In this document: in pieces, positions 1 through 7,531 of the stretch | Layout: every line of letters begins with the position of its first letter | How positions within the stretch are numbered: position 1 is the stretch's first letter | NCBI GenBank assembly: GCA_947507965.1 | Contig: CANNQU010000037.1 | Span: 1 to 33,520, forward strand | Origin: Bacteroidota bacterium | Lineage (GTDB): Bacteria; Bacteroidota; Bacteroidia; UKL13-3 | Length of the DNA: 33,520 bases | Direction of reading: 5' to 3' | Made by a program: the position numbers and the translations under genes | The notes under the pieces: generated by a model | The model's database searches: none | What the model was told of the DNA's origin: nothing | The model's input: the letters and a program-made list of their open reading frames with translations, nothing else

Positions 1-181
1 TCATATACATAAACCCTTTGGCCATTGGAATGTAGGTTATATCAGTGCTCCAGACTTGATTGGCATGAGTGATTTCAAGATTACGCAACAAGTATGGTTT
101 GATAAATTCCCTTAATCCAAGCTTCGTTAAATTCTTTCGGCGGTAAATGTGTACTAACTCCCTAATTCTTGGACATATTTT
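1..181 (-). pseudogene. IS3-family transposase (OrfB) fragment, runs off left edge
   Basis: The minus frame from 181 down to 1 is open and reads through YRRKNLTKLGL, then PYLLRNLEITHANQVWS and TDITYIPMAKGFMY. This is the start of the integrase core (rve, DDE) of IS3-family OrfB; the D of WSTDITYI is the usual first catalytic Asp. A stop lies in frame at 182-184 and no start precedes the conserved part, so the N-terminal DNA-binding half is missing and the copy is 5'-truncated. The rest lies beyond base 1, so I cannot say whether the catalytic half is intact. Family assignment rests on this motif only but is distinctive. Confidence 0.8.
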
Positions 182-221
182 TTAAAACGGTTGTGTAATG
201 TTTCTTTATACAAGGCCCTAT

Positions 222-377
222 TCAATCCTTCATCGGTTCTCCAAATTCCTCATATATGATTTTTATTTCCTTCGGGTTATTAGTACACTTATTTCGATTT
301 TTCTCCGCTCTCATTCTCGGTATTCCCTTTTTTCGTAAATGATACCAATGAGCAAAAGCATTATGCAGCCAACGCAT
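222..377 (-). CDS. 51-residue hypothetical protein (short ORF, second decayed copy nearby)
   Basis: An ATG at 377 opens a 51-codon frame ending in TGA at 222-224. The product is basic and aromatic at its N-terminus (MRWLHNAFAHWYHLRKKG) and ends NPKEIKIIYEEFGEPMKD. I do not recognise the family. Support for coding comes from a second copy of its last 25 codons at 1134-1213. The shared 77-nt DNA block differs at 11 positions, yet only 3 of 25 residues change. It starts 6 nt after the stop of the DUF1566 gene on the same strand and ends about 40 nt before the transposase fragment. It may be a remnant of a larger mobile-element or cassette protein. Confidence 0.4.
   Translation of the reverse strand: MRWLHNAFAHWYHLRKKGIPRMRAEKNRNKCTNNPKEIKIIYEEFGEPMKD
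225..301 (-). repeat. Direct repeat copy A (about 77 nt)
   Basis: Positions 225-301 match 1137-1213 at a constant offset of 912 with 66 of 77 identical bases and no gaps. The repeat encodes the C-terminal 25 residues of the 51-residue ORF. The two copies flank the DUF1566 lipoprotein gene. Confidence 0.75.
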
Positions 378-382
378 AATTG

Positions 383-955
383 CTAAAAAGCCCTTACTGC
401 CCTAACGCAGTACCTGCCGCCCTCGTTGGGGTTGCCCTGGGCACCGCCATTGAACCCCTGGACCCATGCGCCGTCGTTATCGACCTCGCTGGAACTCCAA
501 TAGTATCCAGTAGCAAAACCACCCACCACGCTCTTGTTTTCGTACAGATGATTTAGCTCATCTTTACTTGGCAAATACCAATCCTTATATCCCCCTAAAT
601 CCAAATCGGCACATAATTGAGCTGCATAACTGCCGGCTCCTTGTTTAGCAACTATAGCGATGGTGTTGGCATTGCCAGTACCTACTGCGGTTGCGGTTGC
701 CCCGGTTACGATATAATTGCCATCAGACCATTGTATGCCGTCACTTTGGTCGAAGGAAGCCGCGATGATGCCATGCTTTAATTTGGCATCGTACCCCGTT
801 TCACCCGGTCGCAAAATATAGGCAACAATACCGCCGTTGTAGCTATCGCCAATAACTAAATCGTTGGCTTTGTTGTTTATATTACAACTAAAGTTAAAGA
901 TTGAAAAGCTTAGAATGAGGAAATGCATAAGAAAGAAATGTGGTTTTTTTTTCAT
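383..955 (-). CDS. DUF1566 (Lcl C-terminal) domain lipoprotein
   Basis: A 190-residue exported protein. The N-terminus is basic then hydrophobic (about residues 6-22) and runs into NFSC, a likely lipobox with Cys24, so a lipid-anchored envelope protein is expected. The remainder has features of the DUF1566/Lcl C-terminal fold: GGIVAYIL near the start, the DWYLPSKDEL motif, GYYWSSSE, and the terminal YCVRAVRAF. These domains are common in Bacteroidota surface proteins, some related to major-fimbria and tail-spike modules, but no enzymatic role is established. The gene stands alone between two copies of a 77-nt repeat and next to transposase debris, so it may be part of an acquired cassette. 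The ATG at 955 is the only start placing the signal peptide correctly. Confidence 0.85.
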   Translation of the reverse strand: MKKKPHFFLMHFLILSFSIFNFSCNINNKANDLVIGDSYNGGIVAYILRPGETGYDAKLKHGIIAASFDQSDGIQWSDGNYIVTGATATAVGTGNANTIAIVAKQGAGSYAAQLCADLDLGGYKDWYLPSKDELNHLYENKSVVGGFATGYYWSSSEVDNDGAWVQGFNGGAQGNPNEGGRYCVRAVRAF

Positions 956-1133
956 GATGAAAAGTTTTTTTTAGAGAAATGAAATTGGATTATTTTTAAC
1001 AGATATAATAGTTTTTCAAATATGAGTGAAAAATGAAATTAGTCTCACAAAAAAAGGGTTATTCTATTTGTTGTTCTCTTTCTCTTTAACGAATTATGAG
1101 GTTCATGTCATTTTTTAATAAGTGCTACGAATA

Positions 1134-1213
1134 TTAGTCCTTCATCGGCTCGCCAAACTCCTCATGTATCATTTTTATTTCCTTTGGATTATAAGTACAC
1201 TTATTTCTGTTTT
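1134..1213 (-). pseudogene. Decayed second copy of the 51-residue ORF (direct repeat copy B)
   Basis: The minus strand reads NRNKCTYNPKEIKMIHEEF and then GEPMKD followed by TAA at 1134-1136. This matches the end of the ORF at 222-377 with three substitutions. Upstream in the same frame a TAG interrupts the sequence and similarity to the first copy is lost, so only the C-terminal third survives. Confidence 0.6.
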
Positions 1214-1242
1214 TTGTTGCTTTTCCCTATTTCTGTAACCCC

Positions 1243-1269
1243 TTGCAAATAATGCTTTAACTAATTTTG
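1243..1269 (+). promoter_or_regulatory. Possible Bacteroidota-type promoter for the DUF3108 gene
   Basis: TTG at 1243-1245 is followed after 16 nt by TAATTTTG at 1262-1269, close to the TTG/TAnnTTTG pattern known for Bacteroidota sigma-ABfr. The spacing is at the short edge of the usual range. A second -7-like element, TACATTTG at 1321-1328, lies nearer to the gene but lacks a -33 TTG. Short motifs of this kind arise by chance in AT-rich DNA. Confidence 0.25.
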
Positions 1270-1406
1270 TTACAAAACCGGAGATTCAATGAACCCCTAC
1301 TTAATTAAACGGTAAAGTACTACATTTGAATCAATAAGTTTGTTATTGTAACTGAAATAAATATTTAAACCCGTACTAATAAATTTCAAACAATTCTTGT
1401 TCTGTT

Positions 1407-2198
1407 ATGAGTGCAATAATGAAAAATATGTTCCAGTGGGTACTAATACTCATCCTTTTTAGCTTCCAATCGCATAATTTCGGGTTTCGAGTACTACATA
1501 ATGCGGCTTTTGGTGTGGGTGAAAGTATTGAATTTAAAGTGCATTATGGCTTTGTTACCGCCGGCTACGGCTCGGCAAGGGTATTGCCCTATATTGAAAT
1601 GATAAAAGGTAGAGCAGTTTATCATGTCATCGGACGAGGTAAGTCGGCCAGTGGTTTCGACTGGTTTTTTAAGGTGCGTGATGAGTTTCATTCGTATATT
1701 GATGTAGAGGCCATTGCGCCTTTGAAATACACCAAAGACCAGCAAGAAGGTGATTATAATAAAAAGGATATCGCGATTTTCGATCATGAGAAAAAAATAA
1801 TCGAAACGCCCAAAGGCAACCTTGCGATGGAAGAATACACCCAGGATTTGCTTAGTATGATGTATTATGCACGGTGCTTGGATTTCAAGAATGCACCTGT
1901 AGGTCAATCCTTCCCAATCTCCTTTTACCTTGATGACGAAATTACCTCGATTTCTTTTTTGGTGGTGGCACGGGAAATAATCTCAACTGAATTAGGAAAG
2001 TTCAGGGCGATAAAAATTCACCCTCAGGTAGTTGCCGATCGTGTGTTTAAAGATAAAGATGCGGTGACTTTATGGGTAACCGATGATAATAATTTATTGC
2101 CATTGCGCATTCAGGCCGACCTCGTGGTAGGCTCAATAAAAGCCGATATCACCAAGGTAAGTAACTTGAAAAATACGATGGAGGCGGCTATTAAATAA
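1407..2198 (+). CDS. DUF3108 domain-containing exported protein
   Basis: A 263-residue protein with an N-terminal hydrophobic segment (FQWVLILILFSFQSH) that looks like a signal peptide. The mature part begins GVGESIEFKVHYGFVTAGYG, then has HVIGRGKSASGFDWFFKVRD and later APLKYTKDQQEGDY, the layout of DUF3108 proteins of Bacteroidota. These are envelope proteins of unknown function, predicted to be beta-rich. The track start at 1407 and a second ATG at 1419 both give a plausible signal peptide; I keep the first. It converges with the TPR gene, the two stops being 2 nt apart, so it is not part of the operon on the other strand. Function is not known. Confidence 0.85.
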   Translation: MSAIMKNMFQWVLILILFSFQSHNFGFRVLHNAAFGVGESIEFKVHYGFVTAGYGSARVLPYIEMIKGRAVYHVIGRGKSASGFDWFFKVRDEFHSYIDVEAIAPLKYTKDQQEGDYNKKDIAIFDHEKKIIETPKGNLAMEEYTQDLLSMMYYARCLDFKNAPVGQSFPISFYLDDEITSISFLVVAREIISTELGKFRAIKIHPQVVADRVFKDKDAVTLWVTDDNNLLPLRIQADLVVGSIKADITKVSNLKNTMEAAIK

Positions 2199-2200
2199 AC

Positions 2201-2824
2201 TTATTTACACTTACCGAGGCCTTCGGTAGCAGAGGCGTCACCAGGCTTATTACATAAAGCCAAGTTAAACAAGGCTTTAGCGTCGGCTGTTCTGCCTAAA
2301 CTTAAGTAAGTCCAGCCAAGTAAATGATTGGCATCATAATCGAAGGGATACATATTTACCACAAGCTCCAAATATTTTGCCGCAATATCATATTTCTTCG
2401 CATTATAATAGTACACTCCAACCCAATAATTTGCGGAGCTATTATACGGGTCAATTTTTAATATTTCTTCATACATGTCGTATGCTTTATCATACTTTTT
2501 TGCTTCGTTAGCCGGCTTTATATATCCGAAACGAGCCTCAACACTATATTTTTTTAAATTGATGGCCTTCTGATAGTAATCCATCGAAAGCTCGTATTGT
2601 TTTGCCAAATACTGTAACCAACCAAGCCTCAAATTACATTCGTAGTTATCGGCCTTATAAACTTTTTGCAAATCGGCGATGGCATTGGTATAATTTGCTT
2701 TGTATTCGTTCAAATAACTTGCCTTAAAGGCTTTTTGTATCTCATCTGTGGTTTGAGCTGAAGCATTAACAACGAAGCATACGATTGCACTGATAGCAAT
2801 AAATGATTTTTTTAAAATTTCCAT
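2201..2824 (-). CDS. Secreted tetratricopeptide-repeat protein, last gene of the six-gene operon
   Basis: A 207-residue protein with a cleavable signal peptide (MEILKKSFIAISAIVCFVV, cleavage likely after NASA). The remainder is a run of TPR units: LRLGWLQYLAKQYELSMDYY, then ARFGYI with KYDKAYDMYEEILKIDPYN, ANYWVGVYYYNAKKYDIAAK, and HLLGWTYLSLGRTADAKALF. TPRs mediate protein-protein contacts, here in the periplasm. Its ATG at 2824 lies inside the end of the preceding barrel gene (13-nt overlap, ATGGAAATTTTAA), which points to translational coupling. With the TPR of that barrel protein it probably forms a periplasmic scaffold for the system. No catalytic motif is visible. Confidence 0.85.
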   Translation of the reverse strand: MEILKKSFIAISAIVCFVVNASAQTTDEIQKAFKASYLNEYKANYTNAIADLQKVYKADNYECNLRLGWLQYLAKQYELSMDYYQKAINLKKYSVEARFGYIKPANEAKKYDKAYDMYEEILKIDPYNSSANYWVGVYYYNAKKYDIAAKYLELVVNMYPFDYDANHLLGWTYLSLGRTADAKALFNLALCNKPGDASATEGLGKCK

Positions 2825-3981
2825 GATAATCCTGTAGTAATTGAGTGCTGATAAAAATAATTGTTGGTTGTTTGATATTTTAATTTTTGTTCAAAAGTGT
2901 AATTTACAGTAAGGGTCAGTTTTTTATATAGGGAGGCATACATACTTCCCCCCATTTTAAACTCTTTGGTGTCGATATCATTAAATACAAATAGGGCATC
3001 GTTTTCGAGGGAGGTATGGTAACTGCCGAAGGTTATATTCCCTTCCAACCAAATATTTTTTGTAACCCCAATGCCTGCAATTTGTGAAAAGATTAGGCTT
3101 TTGCTATACGTTGCTCGGCTAATTCCATAGTATTTCGTATTGCCCAAAGGGAAATACGAAATGGTTACATCGTACTGATGATAGGTGCTGTCGGAGAGGT
3201 TTGCCAAATTAGCGATGGCTTTAATATGAACAAAGGGGGATGCATAATTTACCCCTCCAAAGATAATGGTATTATTGAAGGTGTAATTATTAAAGGGTGA
3301 ATTCAGGTAATGAAAGCCACCAAGAATAGAGGTTTTTCCGGAGGCGGTGAAGATTAATTTACCATAATATTCCTTGAGATTTAGATCGATATTGGTATTA
3401 TTGGTTACACTGGTCATCGACGGCTCACTAATACGTTGCTTATACCAAGCAATGCTCTGCTGAAATTCAAGTTTATAACCCAGTTGTAGGCTCAGCCCTA
3501 TTCTTGCATATTGTGCGTTTTTGCGGAAGGTATCCGTAGTCATTTTGTAGCTGTATTCTGTTTCTACAGAATAGCATTTTATTTTTGAGATTTTCTCCGA
3601 CGACTTTGTTTCTGTTGAAAGTCTAGATGCATAATAGCGGGCTCCGGAGCTGTTATTTAAATAGATATTATTTAAATAAACGTAATATAATGCGAGGTTG
3701 TTATCCGGTTCTTGTTGTAATACCTGATGATACCATCGTAAACTCTGACTATAGTTGCCTAGCATCAGGGCGGCATATCCTACACGCATTCTTAGTAGGG
3801 GGAGTTCTTTACCGGCCAACTTGTTTTCTCTGCCATAAAGTATTAATGATCTCCATTGGGCGTTATTGTAAAGATTCAGAGAATGAAAATCAATTTCTTC
3901 CACTGACGCTGTTGTTTGTGCTTGTACCTTAATTAACAGCAAGCAGCAAAGTACGATCATTAATATTCTCTTGGAGTACAT
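2812..3981 (-). CDS. Exported TPR plus outer-membrane beta-barrel protein (YaiO-like)
   Basis: A 389-residue protein. It has a signal peptide (MYSKRILMIVLCCLLLIKVQA, then QTT), a short TPR-like region to about residue 120 (GYAALMLGNYSQSLRWYHQV, ALYYVYLNNIYLN), and a C-terminal part of alternating polar and aromatic strands ending in a terminal Phe (TGLSWKF), as expected for an outer-membrane barrel. TPR followed by a barrel is the architecture of YaiO-family proteins; assignment to YaiO itself is by layout, not by a diagnostic motif. It overlaps the end of the transporter-peptidase gene by 22 nt and the start of the next TPR gene by 13 nt, so it belongs firmly to the operon. It would provide the outer-membrane step of the system. 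Confidence 0.75.
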   Translation of the reverse strand: MYSKRILMIVLCCLLLIKVQAQTTASVEEIDFHSLNLYNNAQWRSLILYGRENKLAGKELPLLRMRVGYAALMLGNYSQSLRWYHQVLQQEPDNNLALYYVYLNNIYLNNSSGARYYASRLSTETKSSEKISKIKCYSVETEYSYKMTTDTFRKNAQYARIGLSLQLGYKLEFQQSIAWYKQRISEPSMTSVTNNTNIDLNLKEYYGKLIFTASGKTSILGGFHYLNSPFNNYTFNNTIIFGGVNYASPFVHIKAIANLANLSDSTYHQYDVTISYFPLGNTKYYGISRATYSKSLIFSQIAGIGVTKNIWLEGNITFGSYHTSLENDALFVFNDIDTKEFKMGGSMYASLYKKLTLTVNYTFEQKLKYQTTNNYFYQHSITTGLSWKF

Positions 3982-6110
3982 ACTGCTTTTATTCGTTTTT
4001 TGTTTTTATAAAAAGTAAAGGACTTTATTTGATCCTCATTGATTTCAATGGTAAATTGATTTACTGTTTTTTTTGTCGAAGGCAAGTGCAGAATCTGCTT
4101 GCTTGAAATCGTGATACCGGAGTTAAAGAAATCTTTCGAATCGGCCTCGTTAAAGGATTCGTAATGTAACCGATTAAAAATAATAAATGGAGAAACGAAA
4201 TCCTGAACCCATTTGGCAATCGTATTTTTGGTGAGCTGTAATGGAAATTTGTCGATGGCAGCAACTGCCGGTTCTGTTGATAGATATATTTTATAGCAGG
4301 CTAAATAAAAGTAATACAACAAACTGTTTTTATCTCCCTCAAAGGCCGTGAAATAAAACATAATTTCATTTTGCTTAAAGTATGCCACTGATTTCGAATG
4401 ATGACAGTAAATATAAGAAAGGTTGTAGGCATCGGTAAACACTTCCCATTTTCCTTCTTCCATTGATTCGGCAGCGACAGAAAGGTTAAATCCGGGTAAA
4501 AATTCAAACGCTTTTTTAATGGTGGTATTAGCCGTAGCATTATAAACGATCTCGGTTTCCTTAGGAGTCGAAAATTCTTTGACTTCAACTTTCGCTGCTG
4601 TTTTGGCAATATAGTGAGCTATAGGGTAGGCGAAGGTTTTACTGCCAATATGTGGTGTCGTTTGTACCTGAAAATGCAGATGGGGTTCTGGCGATCTTCC
4701 CGAGTTTCCACAAGCGGCAACAATTTCGCCTTGTTTTACATAATCGCCTGTTTTCACTTTAAAAGAGTTTTGGCGTAAATGACTCATCTTGGTGTAAAGG
4801 CCTTCTGCATGTTTTATGACAATACTGTTGCCCCAGTTTTGTTGCTGATTTATTTTTCCAATTTCATTGTCCTCAATACGATCCTCGATTACTTGAACAT
4901 AACCATCGGCAGGCGCTAAGACAGGAATATTATAGCAATAAAAATTTTCGGGTGTTGCAGGGTAAGGGTGGTAGGTTTTGAGCTCATGATCGACAATAAT
5001 AAAGTCAAGTGCCTTGCCCCAATCTCCTTTATGGGTTATATTCCCATCATAACCCTGCGACACCATCCATTGACCAATAAAGGGCAAATGGAGCCGTATA
5101 TGATTGGCATTGAGTAATCGTTCCTTTGCATTCAAATAATTATAAAGGTTTTTTTCGGGGGAGTAAAACTGTAATGGAGTAAGCACCATTTTTCCTTTCG
5201 GTGCTTTTAATGCTATAAAATTTAATAATGATAAAACCGTGATACAAAAAGGCATGGAATACACGGGCAAGTTCCATTGTGCCATTATGGTACCTAAAGC
5301 CATCACAATGATAAAGGTAATTGGAACGCTAAGAATGGCCCATAGATAAGAATGGCCAGAAGGAACAACAAAAAAGCCACCGATGGCAACACTGACAAGA
5401 ATAAAATTACCTCCATAGAGATAATAATTCATGCCCTCGGGATGCGCCATCACAATATTATTAAAACCATACGCCGACAAGAAACCAATAACAATCAAAG
5501 AGAATATGATGCGGCTATGAATTAAAATTCCGGCAGCGATTAGAATCCCTGCGAAGATGTTGTTTTGGAAATATAAGGAGCTTAAGGCTCTGAAAAAAGT
5601 CGAAACTAATGCCGGGAGTTCTAGTTTCTCCATAAACATAAGGAAGCTTACCAGCTCTTGATTACCGATCGCATAGGCATCATTGAGCCAATAGATATTT
5701 CGGAAAGAAAAATTGATTGCTTCAAAATCTTTTGCAACGAGTAAAACAGCCCAGAAGCACAGCACAAAAGGAAGGGTTAAAAAGGGGAGCCCATATGGAC
5801 GCAAGCGGCTTTGAAAAATAACCGATAAGATCACAGAAAGAATGATGACAATGGAGAGTACCAGCCAAAATGCGATGCAGAAATTGAACATCGAGCCCAT
5901 ACCAATACCAATAATTAAGGCATTAAAGCTATAGGTTCCATTTTCGATGGAGGTTTTATTTAGTCCGGTATTATGCGATAAAAAAATGGCCAGCATCACC
6001 GCAACCAAACCAGTGAAACCGGCATACGGATTGAAAAATGACACGATCATTAAAAGCGATGCAAAAAGTTTGTTATTGGAGAAAAATAACACCGAATAGC
6101 TGTTAAGCAA
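3960..6110 (-). CDS. Urea-transporter-like channel fused to M23 peptidase domain
   Basis: A 716-residue fusion. Residues 1-300 are membrane-spanning (about ten hydrophobic segments) with the two-fold repeat of the urea transporter family (PF03253): SVLFFSNNKLFASLL near residue 6 mirrors SSLYFQNNIFAGILI near 177, and TYSFNALIIGIGMG mirrors AYGFNNIVMAHPEG. Residues about 355-490 form an M23 (LytM-type) metallopeptidase with ligand candidates His360 and Asp369 (HKGDWGKALDF), His444 (KMSHL), and His477/His479 in PHLHFQ; all positions expected for zinc binding and catalysis are kept. Residues 500-716 are an extra domain I do not recognise. There is no ATG before the first transporter motif; TTG at 6110 is the best visible start, and the frame stays open upstream. 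The first ATG (codon 21) would delete the first repeat motif. Substrates are unproven: the transporter half could carry urea or another small amide. Confidence 0.85.
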   Translation of the reverse strand: MLNSYSVLFFSNNKLFASLLMIVSFFNPYAGFTGLVAVMLAIFLSHNTGLNKTSIENGTYSFNALIIGIGMGSMFNFCIAFWLVLSIVIILSVILSVIFQSRLRPYGLPFLTLPFVLCFWAVLLVAKDFEAINFSFRNIYWLNDAYAIGNQELVSFLMFMEKLELPALVSTFFRALSSLYFQNNIFAGILIAAGILIHSRIIFSLIVIGFLSAYGFNNIVMAHPEGMNYYLYGGNFILVSVAIGGFFVVPSGHSYLWAILSVPITFIIVMALGTIMAQWNLPVYSMPFCITVLSLLNFIALKAPKGKMVLTPLQFYSPEKNLYNYLNAKERLLNANHIRLHLPFIGQWMVSQGYDGNITHKGDWGKALDFIIVDHELKTYHPYPATPENFYCYNIPVLAPADGYVQVIEDRIEDNEIGKINQQQNWGNSIVIKHAEGLYTKMSHLRQNSFKVKTGDYVKQGEIVAACGNSGRSPEPHLHFQVQTTPHIGSKTFAYPIAHYIAKTAAKVEVKEFSTPKETEIVYNATANTTIKKAFEFLPGFNLSVAAESMEEGKWEVFTDAYNLSYIYCHHSKSVAYFKQNEIMFYFTAFEGDKNSLLYYFYLACYKIYLSTEPAVAAIDKFPLQLTKNTIAKWVQDFVSPFIIFNRLHYESFNEADSKDFFNSGITISSKQILHLPSTKKTVNQFTIEINEDQIKSFTFYKNKKRIKAVCTPREY

Positions 6111-6157
6111 AGCGTTCCCGTAGGGAAGAGTAGTATGGATTATTTTTTTAATTAGGT

Positions 6158-7507
6158 TTATTTGTTTTGTTGCAAATGGGTAGGAATAACCTCGAGTTGT
6201 TCCAGGTAATCAAGTGTCTCTGCCTTTCTAATGACATGCGTTTGATTATTGGTGTCGATCAATACAATATTTGGACGCATGGCAATAAATTGCATCCATT
6301 GTGTCATATTATAAGCACCTACTTTATGCACCACCACATGATCGCCACGATTAAGCAAGGGTAGATTGACGGTTTCTCTTACAATATCGATATTCATACA
6401 CAAGGGGCCATAAAGAACGGTGTCTTCACTAAATTGACTCACTTCTTGTGCCGGGCTAATTTGATGGTCGAACCAAAAGGAGGTGAACATGATATTAACG
6501 CCAAAATCCATAATGGTAGCCTTGCGGCCGTCGCTTAGTGTTTTATTGGCAAGCACCGAGCCGAGTAGGTACCCAGCATCATCAATCATCACACGGCCAC
6601 TTTCTAAAATTAACAGAGGTAAGTCTTCTGTTTTAAAGCCATAGTTTAAAATGGTAGCGGTGATAACCTCTGCAAACTCATCAACGGATGGTGTTTTTAC
6701 TAAGCCGATGGCACCTTTTAACGTATTGGCGCTTGGGAAACCACCACCTAAATCTAAATATTTTACTACGGTATTGAGTTGGCTCTTGCAATTCACAGCC
6801 AAATCGCAAAGCTTGGAAGCGGCAATGCCATAGGCAGCGGTACTTAACATGTAGGTGCCGATATGGGAGTGAAGGCCTACCAGTTGCAATTTACCGGAGG
6901 CAATAATTTTATTGATGGCTTGCCATGCTTGTCCATTTTCATAGTTAAATCCAAATCGATCCCACATGGGATAAATGCCGGTATCCATATTTACCCGAAT
7001 GGCTACTCTGGCCTTTTTGTTAAGTTGTGCGCAAGTATCAATGAGCAGATATAATTCTTCGAAGTGGTCGATATGAATTAAGGAATCATTTTCGATCGCC
7101 AATTTAAGCTCATCGATATGTTTGTCGGGGCCATTAAAAATAATATGGGTTCCAGCTACTCCATTTCCCAGTGCCTTTTTGTATTCAAAACCACTCACTA
7201 CTTCAGCCCAGCTTCCCTCTTGGTGGAACACATTACACACCGCATTATTATAATGTGTTTTATAGCTCCAGGCAAATTGTACTTTTGGATATCGAGTGCT
7301 AAAAGCCCTCACCGCAGTTTGATAGTTTTGACGCATCTTCTGCTCCGATAAAACAAATACCGGGCTGCCATATTTCTCTATTATCGATTTTACCGATACC
7401 CCATCAATATGAGTTACAGGAGTGTTTTCACGCTGTGCTCCAAATTTGTTCATCATACCCGCATTCATTTTTTTTATGAGCGGTCTCTCGTATTTTAATT
7501 TTGTCAT
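6158..7507 (-). CDS. Fold-III PLP-dependent amino acid decarboxylase (DAPDC/ODC-like)
   Basis: A 449-residue enzyme of the alanine-racemase-fold decarboxylases (PF02784/PF00278). Visible marks: the Schiff-base lysine K83 in WSYKTHYN, GLHSHIG (His215), the phosphate-binding GGGFP at 254-258, ESGR at 302-305 (usually EPGR), GPLCMNID at 367-374, and GAYN with Tyr399. The reaction would be PLP-dependent decarboxylation of an amino acid to an amine. Diaminopimelate and ornithine decarboxylases carry Glu or Asp right after the active-site Cys (CE, CD) to bind the distal amino group; here it is Met371, so a diamino substrate is doubtful and I do not call it lysA. It sits between the ATP-grasp gene (24-nt gap) and the transporter-peptidase, which fits a biosynthetic role rather than housekeeping lysine synthesis. 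Confidence 0.85.
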   Translation of the reverse strand: MTKLKYERPLIKKMNAGMMNKFGAQRENTPVTHIDGVSVKSIIEKYGSPVFVLSEQKMRQNYQTAVRAFSTRYPKVQFAWSYKTHYNNAVCNVFHQEGSWAEVVSGFEYKKALGNGVAGTHIIFNGPDKHIDELKLAIENDSLIHIDHFEELYLLIDTCAQLNKKARVAIRVNMDTGIYPMWDRFGFNYENGQAWQAINKIIASGKLQLVGLHSHIGTYMLSTAAYGIAASKLCDLAVNCKSQLNTVVKYLDLGGGFPSANTLKGAIGLVKTPSVDEFAEVITATILNYGFKTEDLPLLILESGRVMIDDAGYLLGSVLANKTLSDGRKATIMDFGVNIMFTSFWFDHQISPAQEVSQFSEDTVLYGPLCMNIDIVRETVNLPLLNRGDHVVVHKVGAYNMTQWMQFIAMRPNIVLIDTNNQTHVIRKAETLDYLEQLEVIPTHLQQNK

Positions 7508-7531
7508 TTTTTGTTTTTTAAATAATCTTTC

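Larger units (their letters stand above)
956..1406. other. Intergenic region with decayed ORF copy and promoter-like elements
   Basis: No intact gene is visible. It holds the second copy of the 77-nt repeat (1137-1213), whose reading frame is interrupted by a stop a few codons upstream, so it is a remnant. Closer to the DUF3108 gene there are two TAnnTTTG matches (1262-1269 and 1321-1328). The rest is AT-rich spacer. Confidence 0.5.

Noticed and set aside
6158-7507. Calling the decarboxylase lysA
   Set aside because: The Cys is followed by Met rather than Glu, and the operon context is not lysine synthesis.
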